Shown: piece by piece, positions 50,517 to 58,789 of the stretch
Numbering within the stretch: position 1 is the stretch's first letter
Layout: every line of letters begins with the position of its first letter
Origin: Pseudomonas solani
GTDB lineage: Bacteria > Pseudomonadota > Gammaproteobacteria > Pseudomonadales > Pseudomonadaceae
Reading direction: 5' to 3'
Assembly (NCBI RefSeq): GCF_026072635.1
Contig: NZ_AP023081.1
Span: forward strand, 1,024,501 to 1,088,500
Length of the DNA: 64,000 nt
Made by a program: the position numbers and the translations under genes
Notes under the pieces: model-generated
Seen by the model: only the letters and a program-made list of their open reading frames with translations
Told to the model about the DNA's origin: nothing
The model's database searches: none

Positions 50517-51418
50517 GCGCGGCTCCCCAGGGGCGCGGCGGCCACCGGCGCCTTGGGCTTGCGGAACACCAGCAGGTTGCCGGCCATCACCAGCACCAGG
50601 CCGAGCAGCGCCGGGGCGGTCCAGCTGTAGCCTTCGGCGAAGGCCGAGATGTTCAGCGCCACCACCGGGAACAGCACGGTGCAGTAGGCCGCGCGCTCCG
50701 GCCCCATGCGCCCGACCAGGGTCAGGTAGGCGGTGAAGCCGATCACCGAGCCGGGGATCGCCAGGTACAGCAGCGAGCCGAGGTAGCGGGTGTTCCACTC
50801 CATGCCGAAGGGCGTGCCGCTGGCCAGGCACCCCAGCACCAGCAGCGAGGCGCCATAGAACATGCCCCAGGCGTTGGTGGTCAGCGGCCGGTAGCCGGCC
50901 TTCTGCTGCAGGCTGGAGAGCATGTTGCCGGCGGAGAAGCACAGCGTGCCCAGCAGCGCCAGGCCAAGGCCCAGCAGGGTTTCACGGCTGGCCTGGTGGC
51001 CGGCCAGTTCCGGCCAGAACAGCAGCGCCAGCCCGGCCAGGCCGAGGGCACCACCCGCCAGCACGTTGGCGGCGATGCGCTGGCCGAAGAACACCCGCGC
51101 ATTCAGCGCGTTCCACAGGGTGGCGGTGGAGAACACCACGGCGATCAGCCCGCTGTGGATCCACTGGCTGGCGGTGTAGAAGCACATGAAGTTGACGCAG
51201 AACAGGCACAGCCCCTGGGCCAGGCAGATCATCTGCGCGCGGCCGTCGAGCTTCTGCAGGCGGCGGCTGAGCAGGAGGATGGCGAACAGCACCACGGCGG
51301 CCAGGGCGAAGCGGTAGGCGATGGACACGGGAATGGCCACCTCGCCCATCTGCAGCTTGATGGCGATCCAGGTGGTGCCCCAGATCAGGACGGTGAGCAG
51401 GTACAGCGAGAGGTTCAT
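50513..51418 (-). CDS. EamA/DMT family transporter
   Basis: The 301-residue membrane protein has two EamA repeats (W-G-T-T-W-I-A-I-K-L near 13; P-G-S-V-I-G-F-T-A-Y near 217) and ten helices. It is likely an exporter of amino acids or similar compounds. It faces the AraC-type gene at 51569 with a 150-bp gap. ATG 51418 is preferred over an ATG three codons upstream. Confidence 0.87.
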   Translation of the reverse strand: MNLSLYLLTVLIWGTTWIAIKLQMGEVAIPVSIAYRFALAAVVLFAILLLSRRLQKLDGRAQMICLAQGLCLFCVNFMCFYTASQWIHSGLIAVVFSTATLWNALNARVFFGQRIAANVLAGGALGLAGLALLFWPELAGHQASRETLLGLGLALLGTLCFSAGNMLSSLQQKAGYRPLTTNAWGMFYGASLLVLGCLASGTPFGMEWNTRYLGSLLYLAIPGSVIGFTAYLTLVGRMGPERAAYCTVLFPVVALNISAFAEGYSWTAPALLGLVLVMAGNLLVFRKPKAPVAAAPLGSRA

Positions 51419-51568
51419 GGCGGTCATCCGGGTGGTGCGTCGAGGGGCCAGTCTCCCGCGCAGCCCGTCGGCGCGCTTGCAAAAACTTGCGCTTATCTGC
51501 GCCACCCCGCTGCGTCGCGCGGGCGCCCGCGCTAGCATGGTCACCCAAGCCACCCGGTTGCCCCGCGC

Positions 51569-52441
51569 ATGTCGTCACTCCTGCAGAACCAGGTCTTCCA
51601 GTCCCTCGCCAGCTCGCCCCATGCCCGCCTGGAGCATGCCGCCGAGCTGGGCGATGGCATGGGCGCGGCGCTGTGGAGCAACCACCACGACGCCCGCGAC
51701 TACCAGGGCACCCGCCTGCACACGCTGTCGTGCTACCTGGCCGGCGGCACCGGCACCTTCCGCCGCGAGCGCCCGGACACCAAGGGCGCGCCGGACAAGC
51801 TGTGCATCCTCCCTGCCGGGCACGAGTCCTCCTGGGTGATCAACGGCGAGATCCGCCTGGCGCACCTGTACATCGCCCCGGCGCAGTTCGCCCACGCCGC
51901 CGTCACCCTGCTCGACCGCGAACCCCGCGAGCTGCAGATGCACGAGGCGACCTTCCTCGACGACGCCGAGCAGGCCGCGCGCTTCCACCGCCTCATCCAG
52001 CTCGACTGGAACGAGCCCGGCGAACGCATGCTCACCAGCAGCCTGGCCCACGAGATGCTCGGCCACACCCTGCTGACCCAGGTCGGCCTGCGCCAGGGCC
52101 CGCAATTCAAGGGCGGCCTGGCCCCGGCGGTGCGCAAGCGGTTGATGGAGTACATCGACGCCCACCTGGCCGAACCGCTGAGCCTGGGCGAGCTGGCGGC
52201 CTTATCCGCGCTTTCGGAGTACCACTTCGCGCGGATGTTCCGCGAAAGCTTCGGCTTGCCGCCGCACCAGTACGTGCTCGCCCGCCGCCTGGCCCACGCC
52301 CGCCACCTGCTGGCCCGCACCGCCCTGCCCCTGGGCGAGGTCGCCCTGGCCTGCGGTTTCGCCAGCGCCAGCCACTTCAGCAACCGCTTCCGCAGCGCGG
52401 TCGGCGGCACGCCGGGGGACTATCGGGCGGCGATGGGGTAA
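51569..52441 (+). CDS. AraC family transcriptional regulator
   Basis: The 290-residue protein has an N-terminal ligand domain without a clear cupin motif and a C-terminal AraC DNA-binding domain (L-G-E-L-A-A-L-S-A-L-S-E-Y-H-F-A-R-M-F near 209; E-V-A-L-A-C-G-F-A-S-A-S-H-F-S-N-R-F near 259). It lies divergent to the EamA-cupin pair and probably controls it. Confidence 0.88.
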   Translation: MSSLLQNQVFQSLASSPHARLEHAAELGDGMGAALWSNHHDARDYQGTRLHTLSCYLAGGTGTFRRERPDTKGAPDKLCILPAGHESSWVINGEIRLAHLYIAPAQFAHAAVTLLDREPRELQMHEATFLDDAEQAARFHRLIQLDWNEPGERMLTSSLAHEMLGHTLLTQVGLRQGPQFKGGLAPAVRKRLMEYIDAHLAEPLSLGELAALSALSEYHFARMFRESFGLPPHQYVLARRLAHARHLLARTALPLGEVALACGFASASHFSNRFRSAVGGTPGDYRAAMG

Positions 52442-52470
52442 GCGACGGGCCTCCTGGTGGCACCGACGTG

Positions 52471-52501
52471 ATGGGTTTCGCGGAGCTCTACCCATCCTAC
52501 G
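52471..52501. repeat. Diverged copy of the GATGGGTTTCGC..CCCATCCTAC repeat
   Basis: It is the same family as 58702-58736 and the inverse of 19327-19361, with CGGAG in place of CTGCG. Confidence 0.6.
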
Positions 52502-52816
52502 AAAGTCCGTGCGCACCACGTGGAGATGCGTTGGACGAAGAAAGTTGGAGCAGCCGCCAACGCCCCTCCAGGAGGCTGAACGCAGTCGTTGCGCCGGGGG
52601 ACGAGCGGCATGGATGCCGCGAGAGGCGCGCCAGGCCATGGATGGCCCATCGCGCCGGCCCCCAGACGACGCTTGCGGCGAACGCACTTCAGTGCGGCCC
52701 GAAGGGCGAGCGTAGCGAGTAACGGCGAGGGAGTGAAGGAACCCCGGCGAAGCCGGGGCCGGATGATGGGGCAAGCGTTTTTGGTTCCTTTTTTGTGGTT
52801 CGGCATCCCGACGATT

Positions 52817-52903
52817 GAAAAAAGGGACTCGCCCGGGGGGGCGAAACCAGAAACATCACCAGAGCTCGGCAATCAGCTGGACTCAAATCCTCTAGCAACA
52901 CTT
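52817..52903. repeat. Copy of a dispersed 85-bp repeat
   Basis: It matches 4696-4780 from the A run through ACTCGCCCGGGG and AATCAGCTG to CAACACTTA-like sequence. The A run also forms the right arm of a hairpin with CCTTTTTT some 25 bases upstream. Confidence 0.65.
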
Positions 52904-52942
52904 AACGCAGACAGAGCCAATGAATTCGCTCCTAAAGGGAAA

Positions 52943-53911
52943 TCATTGCCCCCCGCACGCCGGCAGGGCTTCACACCGGCCGCCGGCCTTGGCTGCGTCA
53001 CCGAGGGGTGCGGCCATGCGCGTGTCGTCCGGGGCCAACTGGCGGGCGCAGGCGCGGGCCTGCCCGGCCTGGTTCGGACAGCCGCGTTCGGCCAGCAGCT
53101 CGGAGAGGTTGAACCAGCCCAGGGCGTAGTCCGGCTTGCGGGCGATGCTTTCGCGCAGGGCCTTCTCCGCGCCGTCGCGGTCGCCTTCGATGTAGCGCGC
53201 GTTGGCCAGGGCGAACAGCGGCAGCGGCTCGCGGTACCAGTGGCCGGAAGCGGTCAGGTAGGCGCGTTCGGCGCGCTCGTGCTGGCCGGTCTGCTCCAGG
53301 TCGCTGGCGCCTTGCATCCAGGCTTCCAGGCGCGGCTCGGCCGGCAGTTGTTCGGGGGGCAGGGTAACCACCGCCCAGCGCTCGGCGCGGGCCCAGGTGC
53401 GATCGAAGCTGCGCAGGTCGGTAACCCAGCGCCGCGTGGTGGCCGAGCGCAGCACCAGCTCGTCCTTGGCGCGGTCGTAGCCGACCACCACCGCGAAGTG
53501 CCATTGCGGGTACCAGTCGAGGCCGAGGTTCTGCATCACCAGCACCGGGTTGCCCGCCGCCACCTGGGCCAGCAGGGCATCCAGGCTCGGCTGCAGCGGG
53601 TAGACCAGCATGCCGCTCTGTCGCGCCGCCGCCACCAGTTCCAGCTTGAGGCTGCCGCGCCGCTCGGGCAGGTAGACCTTGGGCACCAGCGCCTCGGGCG
53701 AGGTCGCCACGCCGCGGTGCACCAGCACCGTGGCCAGCGCCGCCGGGCCGCACTGGTAGTCCTCCTGCGGGTAGAAGGGCACGTCCACCAGCTCGATGCG
53801 CTCGGGCAGCCGCTCGCTCTGCGGCGGCAGCAGCGGGCCGCTGGCGCAACCGGTGAGAAGCACGGCCAGGGCGAGGAGCCCCGGCCGCAGCAGGCGCATC
53901 AACGGATGCAT
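52943..53911 (-). CDS. PA2778-family lipoprotein with C39-like cysteine peptidase and TPR
   Basis: The 322-residue protein has a lipoprotein signal (lipobox L-T-G-C near residue 22) and a C39-like papain fold with Q-E-D-Y-Q-C-G-P-A-A-L near 49-59 (catalytic Cys) and W-H-F-A-V-V-V-G-Y-D near 136-145 (catalytic His). TPR-like helices follow at about 200-290. It should sit in the envelope. It overlaps the stop of the PA2779-type gene; ATG 53899 (TGATG junction) is an equally good start. Substrate unknown; the small partner is a candidate. Confidence 0.85.
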   Translation of the reverse strand: MHPLMRLLRPGLLALAVLLTGCASGPLLPPQSERLPERIELVDVPFYPQEDYQCGPAALATVLVHRGVATSPEALVPKVYLPERRGSLKLELVAAARQSGMLVYPLQPSLDALLAQVAAGNPVLVMQNLGLDWYPQWHFAVVVGYDRAKDELVLRSATTRRWVTDLRSFDRTWARAERWAVVTLPPEQLPAEPRLEAWMQGASDLEQTGQHERAERAYLTASGHWYREPLPLFALANARYIEGDRDGAEKALRESIARKPDYALGWFNLSELLAERGCPNQAGQARACARQLAPDDTRMAAPLGDAAKAGGRCEALPACGGQ

Positions 53912-54297
53912 TTGATGAAGCTGAAGATGTCCGTGGCGCAGAGCATGTCGGTGATGATGAAGATCACCAGGAACAGCACGATGATGCCGACGATGCCGGC
54001 ACCGGCGGGCTCCTGCTGCAGCTGCTGGTTGAACTGCGCCAGCTCGGCGGGGGTGAGGCTGTTGATACGCGCCTCCACCTGCTCACGGGGCACGCCGTAC
54101 TCCTGCAGCTTCTTCTGCACGTCCTGGTTATCCAGCATGCCGCGCAGCTGGGCGCGGTCGACCTGTTGCTGCTGTTCCTGCAGCGCCTGGGGCGTGCCGA
54201 TCATGGCGGCCTGGGCCAGCGGTACCTGGGCGAAGAAGGTGAGTTGGCTAGCGACCAGCACGGCGGCGAGTCGGCGGGTGGTGGCGGGACTGAGCAT
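53899..54297 (-). CDS. PA2779-family small membrane protein
   Basis: The 132-residue protein has an N-terminal signal-like segment ending L-A-Q-A, a Gln-rich helical middle (A-L-Q-E-Q-Q-Q-Q-V-D) and one strongly hydrophobic helix near the C-terminus (I-V-G-I-I-V-L-F-L-V-I-F-I-I-T-D) followed by two Cys. This pattern defines the PA2779 family, always found beside a PA2778-type peptidase. Function unknown. Confidence 0.85.
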   Translation of the reverse strand: MLSPATTRRLAAVLVASQLTFFAQVPLAQAAMIGTPQALQEQQQQVDRAQLRGMLDNQDVQKKLQEYGVPREQVEARINSLTPAELAQFNQQLQQEPAGAGIVGIIVLFLVIFIITDMLCATDIFSFIKCIR

Positions 54298-54408
54298 GGT
54301 GGTTCTCCTGGATCACGTTGTTGTGATCGATTGACCCGCGCCTCGCTTCCCGGGTTCCACCCACCGATCAAGTGGGGTGCACGGCCGCATTGCGCAACGG
54401 CCACGGCA

Positions 54409-54436
54409 CAAATAGAATGCGAAGCATTCCTATTTG
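54409..54436. promoter_or_regulatory. Long palindrome before the ECF sigma gene
   Basis: CAAATAGAATGC, a GAA centre and GCATTCCTATTTG form an inverted repeat with 12-bp arms broken by one extra base. It ends 31 bp before the sigma-factor start and lies in the divergent region with the PA2779-type gene. The A/T-rich dyad and its place before an iron-type sigma gene suggest a Fur box, but the match to the 19-bp Fur consensus is loose. Confidence 0.55.
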
Positions 54437-54467
54437 ATCCAACCCCAATCCCCTCCCGGAGCCTTCC

Positions 54468-54977
54468 TTGACCAGCAGCCAGGCCGCCCCCGAGCAGGCG
54501 TTGCACAAGCTCTACAGCGACCACAACGGCTGGCTCCGGAATTGGCTGCAGCGCAAGCTCGGCTGCCCGCAGAGCGCCGCCGACCTGGCCCAGGACACCT
54601 TCCTCAAGGTGCTGCTGGGGCGCGAGGCGCACCGCATTCTCGAACCGCGCGCCTTCCTCACCACCATCGCCAAGCGCGTGCTGGCCAACCACTACCGCCG
54701 CCAGGACATCGAGCGCGCCTACCTGCAGGCCCTCGCCGCGCTGCCGGAAGAGGAAGTGCCCAGCGAGGAAACCCGCGCCATCATCCTGGAAACCCTGATG
54801 GAGCTGGACCGCCTGCTCGACGGCCTGGCCCCTCTGGCGAAAAAGGTCTTCCTGCTGGCCCAGGTGGACGGCTGCACCTACAACGAGATCGCCGAGCAGC
54901 TCGGCCTCTCCCTTTCCAGCGTCAAGCGCTACATGGCCAAGGCCGCTGAGCGCTGCTACTTCGCGGAGTGCCTCTGA
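54468..54977 (+). CDS. ECF sigma factor of the FecI type
   Basis: The 169-residue protein has sigma region 2 (A-A-D-L-A-Q-D-T-F-L-K-V near 37-48; F-L-T-T-I-A-K near 64) and region 4 (T-Y-N-E-I-A-E-Q-L-G-L-S-L-S-S-V-K-R-Y near 138-156). It starts at TTG 54468 behind CGGAG; no ATG fits. It overlaps the FecR gene (TGATG). Together with FecR and the STN-bearing receptor it makes a cell-surface signalling system that turns on receptor expression when the siderophore is bound. Confidence 0.92.
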   Translation: MTSSQAAPEQALHKLYSDHNGWLRNWLQRKLGCPQSAADLAQDTFLKVLLGREAHRILEPRAFLTTIAKRVLANHYRRQDIERAYLQALAALPEEEVPSEETRAIILETLMELDRLLDGLAPLAKKVFLLAQVDGCTYNEIAEQLGLSLSSVKRYMAKAAERCYFAECL

Positions 54978-55939
54978 TGGCCCTGCGCAAGCCCGGCGAA
55001 CAACGCATCGCCCCCGCCATCGCCGCCCAGGCGGTGCAGTGGCTGGTGGAGCTGCAAGGCGGCACACCTTCGCGCCAGCGCCAGGACGCCTGGCAACGCT
55101 GGCGCGCCGCCGACCCGGAGCACGAGCGCGCCTGGCAGCGCATCGAATCGGTCAACCAGGGCCTGCGCGGGCTGAACACCCCCAGCGCCCTCGCCGCCCT
55201 GGACGCACCCTCCTCGCGCAGCCGGCGTGATGCGCTGAAGCTGCTCACCCTGCTGGTGATCGCCGGTGGCGGTGCCCTGGCGGTACGCGAAAGCGACCCG
55301 CTGCTGGCCCTGCGCGCCGACCAGAGCACCGCCGTGGGCGAGCGCCGCAACCTGGCCCTGGCCGATGGCTCGACCCTGTCACTGAACACCGACAGCGCGC
55401 TGGATATCCGCTTCGACGCCCGCCAGCGCCTGCTCCACCTGCGCCAGGGCGAAATGCTGGTGGAGGCCGTGGACGAGGCGCGGCCACTGCGGGTGGAAAC
55501 GCCCCAGGGGCTGATCCTGCTCCACGGCGGCCGCCTCGCCGTGCGCCTGCAGGAGAGCCGCAGCCAGGTCAGCCTGTTCACCGGCGAGGCCCAGGTGTTC
55601 AGCCATGGCCAGCGCCTGGCGCTGCAACCCGGCCAGCGCCTCAACCTCGACGCCCGTGGCAGCGGTGCGGCCCAGGTGGCGGACGAGAACAGCGTGGCCT
55701 GGATCAACGGCATGCTGGTGGCCAGCGCCATGCGCTTGGGCGACTTCCTCGCCGAACTGGGCCGCTACCGCCACGGGCGCATCGGCTGCGACCCGGCCAT
55801 CGCCGACCTGCGCCTCTCCGGCACCTACCCGCTGGACCACACCGACAGCATCCTCGCGATGCTGCCGCGCACCCTGCCCGTGGAGGTGCGCAGCGTCACC
55901 CGCTACTGGATCAGCGTGCACCCCAGGGCCGCGTCCTGA
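54977..55939 (+). CDS. FecR-type anti-sigma factor
   Basis: The 320-residue protein has an N-terminal DUF4880 cytoplasmic domain that holds the sigma factor (W-L-V-E-L-Q-G-G, W-R-A-A-D-P-E-H-E-R-A-W), one membrane helix near 90 (L-L-T-L-L-V-I-A-G-G-G-A-L-A-V) and a periplasmic FecR domain (L-A-D-G-S-T-L-S-L-N-T-D-S near 130). It relays the signal from the receptor STN domain. Confidence 0.92.
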   Translation: MALRKPGEQRIAPAIAAQAVQWLVELQGGTPSRQRQDAWQRWRAADPEHERAWQRIESVNQGLRGLNTPSALAALDAPSSRSRRDALKLLTLLVIAGGGALAVRESDPLLALRADQSTAVGERRNLALADGSTLSLNTDSALDIRFDARQRLLHLRQGEMLVEAVDEARPLRVETPQGLILLHGGRLAVRLQESRSQVSLFTGEAQVFSHGQRLALQPGQRLNLDARGSGAAQVADENSVAWINGMLVASAMRLGDFLAELGRYRHGRIGCDPAIADLRLSGTYPLDHTDSILAMLPRTLPVEVRSVTRYWISVHPRAAS

Positions 55940-56047
55940 GCCGCGCACCGGCACCGCGAAAATTTTTTTCACCGACCTGAACCTTTTTCCCGGCCTCGCG
56001 TGACAGGGAAGGCAAAACCCCTTTCCCTCTCCCGAACGAGTGCCGCC

Positions 56048-58594
56048 ATGACCGCCGACCCCACCCTTCGCCGCTTCGCCCGCACGCCCCTGGCCCGCGC
56101 CATGCAACCGCTGCTGCTGGGCCTGAGCCTGGCCGCCGCCGGGCTGCCCGCCATTGCCAGCGCCCAGGACCTGGTGATCGGCGCCGAGCGCCGCCAGGCC
56201 TTCGACATCCCGGCCGGCGGCCTGGAGCCCGCGCTCAACCGCTTCGGCCGCGAAGCCGGCGTGCTGCTGTCCTTCAGCCCGGAGCTGACCCAGGGCCGCA
56301 GCACCCAGGGCCTCAAGGGCGAGTTCGCCGTGGCAGAAGGGCTCGACCGCCTGCTCGCCGGCAGCGGCCTGCGCGCCGAGGCCGGTGAAGGCGGCTTCAG
56401 CCTGCACATGGCCACCGAAGGCGCGGCCCTGGAGATCGACCGCCAGGTGGTGATCGGCTCCCGTGCACCGGTGAGCATCAGCGAGCTGCCAGGCACCGTG
56501 TGGGTGATCGACAGCCACCAGTTGCAGGAGCAGACCAAGGCCGGCGTGCCCTTCAAGGAAGCCCTCGGCCAACTCATCCCGGGCATGGACATCGGCCCCC
56601 AGGGGCGCACCAACTACGGCCAGAACATGCGCGGCCGCAGCGCCCTGGTGATGATCGACGGCGTGTCGCTGAACAGCTCCCGGGGCATCAGCCGCCAGTT
56701 CGACTCCATCGACCCGTTCAACATCGAACGCATCGAAGTGCTCTCCGGTGCCAGTGCCGTGTACGGCGGCGGCGCCACCGGCGGCATCATCAACATCGTC
56801 ACCAAGCGCGCCGAGGCGGGTGATGTGCGCTTCAACAGCGAGGTCGGCGTGCGCACCGGCTTCGAAACCCACCAGGACCACGACTGGCGCGTGGCCCAGT
56901 CGGTGAGCGGCGGCAGCGAGCAGGTCAAGGGCCGTCTCTCGGTGGCCTACCAGAAGAACGGCGCCGCCTACGACGGCAACGGCGACCAGGTGATGCTCGA
57001 CATCACCCAGACCGACCTGCAGTACAACCAGGCGGTGGACGTGATGGGCAGCCTGGACTTCGCCTTCGCCAACGGCCAGAGCCTCAACCTCGGTATGCAG
57101 TGGTACGACTCCGGCTACGACGGCGACAAGGGCGTGAACCTGGGGCGCAACTTCCAGGGCCTGCGCGGCCAGGTGCCTTTCGAGGTGGAAGGCGGCGCCA
57201 GCTTCGACCGCGAACCGCACACCGAGCGCCAGCAGTTCAATGCCACCTGGCACGTGCCCGAAGTGCTCGGCCACGACTTCTACCTGCAGGCCTACTACCG
57301 CAGCGAGGAGATGGCCTTCCAGCCGTACCCAAGCGTCGCCTTCGGCAGTGGCGGCGCCATCGATACCGCGCGCTCCTACTACTCCGCCTCGCAGCAGGAC
57401 ACCGATTACTTCGGCCTCAAGTCCGTGCTGGTGAAGGAATGGGATCGCGTCAGCCTGACCTACGGCGCCGACTTCGAGTGGGAGAGCTTCGACTCCGACC
57501 AGGCCATGTTCAACCTGACCACCGCCGCCGCCACCGGCGGGCTGGTGGCCGATGAGTACGCGCGCATCGGCCGCTACCCAGGCATCGACACCGACAGCAA
57601 ATCACTGTTCGCCCAGACCAGCTGGAAGGCCACCGACGACCTGACCCTGTCCGCCGGCATCCGCCACCAGCGCATCGGCAACGACGTGGGCTCTTTCGTC
57701 GCCGCCGCCCAGCAGGTGCAGATCAGCAAAGGCAACGGCACCAGCGCCGACGCCGTGCCGGGCGGATCCAAGGACTACCAGGTGGACCTGTACAACGCCG
57801 GCGCCGTCTACAAGCTGAGCAAGGCGCAGCAGGTGTGGGCCAACTACTCCGAGGGCTTCGAGCTGCCCGACCCGGCCAAGTACTACGGCCAGGGCAGCTA
57901 CACCCTGGTGGGCAACCACTGGACCCTGGGCCGCCACGTCAACGTCAAGGACTCCGCCCTGGACGGCATCAAGACCAAGCAGATCGAGCTCGGCTGGCGC
58001 CACTACGCCGACGGCCTGGATGCCCAGCTGGCGGCCTTCTATGCCTGGTCGGACAAGAGCATCACCTACAACCGCACCACCCTGCTGGTGGAGCAGCTGG
58101 ACAACAAGAAGCGCAACTACGGCCTCGAAGGCCAGGCCAACTACTGGCTGAACGACAACTGGCAGATCGGCGCCAGCGCCCTGGCCATCCGTTCCCAGCA
58201 GAAGATCGCCAAGCGCTGGCAGAAACAGGACGTCACCGCCGCCAGCCCGTCCAAGCTCACCGCCTTCGCCAGCTGGCAGAACGGCGAAACCAGCCTGCGC
58301 CTGCAGGCCGTGCGCAGCTTCAACCTCAGCGACGACGGCAACGTCCTGGCCAACGGCAACTTCGACGGCAACGACCACAAGATCGATGGCTACACCACCT
58401 TCGATCTGCTGGGCAGCCAGGTCCTGCCGGTGGGCACCCTCAACGTCGGCATCCAGAACCTGCTGGACAAGGACTACACCACCGTCTGGGGCCAGCGCGC
58501 CCAGGTGTTCTACGGCACCGCCGCCACCGCCGACCTGTTCGACTACCACGGCCGTGGCCGCACCTACAGCCTGAGCTACAGCGTCGAGTTCTGA
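56048..58594 (+). CDS. TonB-dependent siderophore receptor with STN signalling domain
   Basis: The 848-residue outer-membrane protein has a signal peptide, an STN domain (F-D-I-P-A-G-G-L-E-P-A-L-N near 53-65), a plug (near 145-260; G-A-S-A-V-Y-G-G-G-A-T-G-G) and a 22-strand barrel ending in L-S-Y-S-V-E-F. It imports a ferric siderophore with TonB energy and signals to FecR. Barrel C-terminus and plug recall hydroxamate/citrate-hydroxamate receptors (IutA/RhtA/PA1365 type), but the ligand is not certain. Start at ATG 56048; the in-frame upstream part is not a signal peptide. Confidence 0.92.
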   Translation: MTADPTLRRFARTPLARAMQPLLLGLSLAAAGLPAIASAQDLVIGAERRQAFDIPAGGLEPALNRFGREAGVLLSFSPELTQGRSTQGLKGEFAVAEGLDRLLAGSGLRAEAGEGGFSLHMATEGAALEIDRQVVIGSRAPVSISELPGTVWVIDSHQLQEQTKAGVPFKEALGQLIPGMDIGPQGRTNYGQNMRGRSALVMIDGVSLNSSRGISRQFDSIDPFNIERIEVLSGASAVYGGGATGGIINIVTKRAEAGDVRFNSEVGVRTGFETHQDHDWRVAQSVSGGSEQVKGRLSVAYQKNGAAYDGNGDQVMLDITQTDLQYNQAVDVMGSLDFAFANGQSLNLGMQWYDSGYDGDKGVNLGRNFQGLRGQVPFEVEGGASFDREPHTERQQFNATWHVPEVLGHDFYLQAYYRSEEMAFQPYPSVAFGSGGAIDTARSYYSASQQDTDYFGLKSVLVKEWDRVSLTYGADFEWESFDSDQAMFNLTTAAATGGLVADEYARIGRYPGIDTDSKSLFAQTSWKATDDLTLSAGIRHQRIGNDVGSFVAAAQQVQISKGNGTSADAVPGGSKDYQVDLYNAGAVYKLSKAQQVWANYSEGFELPDPAKYYGQGSYTLVGNHWTLGRHVNVKDSALDGIKTKQIELGWRHYADGLDAQLAAFYAWSDKSITYNRTTLLVEQLDNKKRNYGLEGQANYWLNDNWQIGASALAIRSQQKIAKRWQKQDVTAASPSKLTAFASWQNGETSLRLQAVRSFNLSDDGNVLANGNFDGNDHKIDGYTTFDLLGSQVLPVGTLNVGIQNLLDKDYTTVWGQRAQVFYGTAATADLFDYHGRGRTYSLSYSVEF

Positions 58595-58607
58595 TGCCCC
58601 TTGCAGA

Positions 58608-58630
58608 CCCCGGGCTGAAGCCCGGGCTAC
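58608..58630. repeat. Single REP-type palindrome
   Basis: CCCGGGCTGAAGCCCGGGCTAC is one half of the REPIN-like doublets found at 4613-4677 and 48274-48337. It follows the receptor gene by 13 bases. A GCGAATTCATTCGCGA repeat lies close by at about 58658-58673. Confidence 0.75.
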
Positions 58631-58673
58631 ACGTGTAGGTTGGCCACACTTCGTGGGCGAATTCATTCGCGAA

Positions 58674-58697
58674 AAAGCCGGCACTTAGCCGGCTTTC
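58674..58697. terminator. Hairpin terminator after the receptor gene
   Basis: AAAGCCGGC and GCCGGCTTT form a 9-bp stem with a 5-6-nt loop and A/T flanks. It lies between the receptor gene and the convergent DUF3325 gene and can serve both. Confidence 0.7.
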
Positions 58698-58701
58698 AAA
58701 A

Positions 58702-58736
58702 CAGCATGGGTTTCGCTGCGCTCTACCCATCCTACG
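58702..58736. repeat. Dispersed repeat CAGCATGGGTTTCGCTGCGCTCTACCCATCCTACG
   Basis: This block is the reverse complement of 19327-19361 with one or two changes, and 52471-52501 is a diverged copy. Confidence 0.7.
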
Positions 58737-58789
58737 GGCTGTATGTAGGTTGGTGCCCAGCGGGCCGCAGGCCCGCCAGCGTCAGGCCA

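Larger units (their letters stand above)
52442..52942. other. Intergenic region full of dispersed repeats
   Basis: This 501-bp stretch lies between an AraC-type gene and a convergent peptidase gene. It has a GATGGGTTTCGC..CCCATCCTAC repeat at 52471-52501, a GGCGAGGGAGTGAAGGAACCCCGGCGAAGC segment near 52722, an 8-bp hairpin CCTTTTTT/AAAAAAGG near 52786-52825 and the 85-bp repeat from 52817. Reading frames here have no family resemblance and are not called. Confidence 0.55.

Noticed and set aside
52202..52774. Reading frames with RMGRAPRNP-like peptides near 52500
   Set aside because: These come from translated dispersed repeats; similar peptides appear in the repeat near 58700.
52589..54334. 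Plus-strand reading frame of 581 codons
   Set aside because: It crosses the repeat-rich intergenic region and is antisense to the peptidase and PA2779-type genes.
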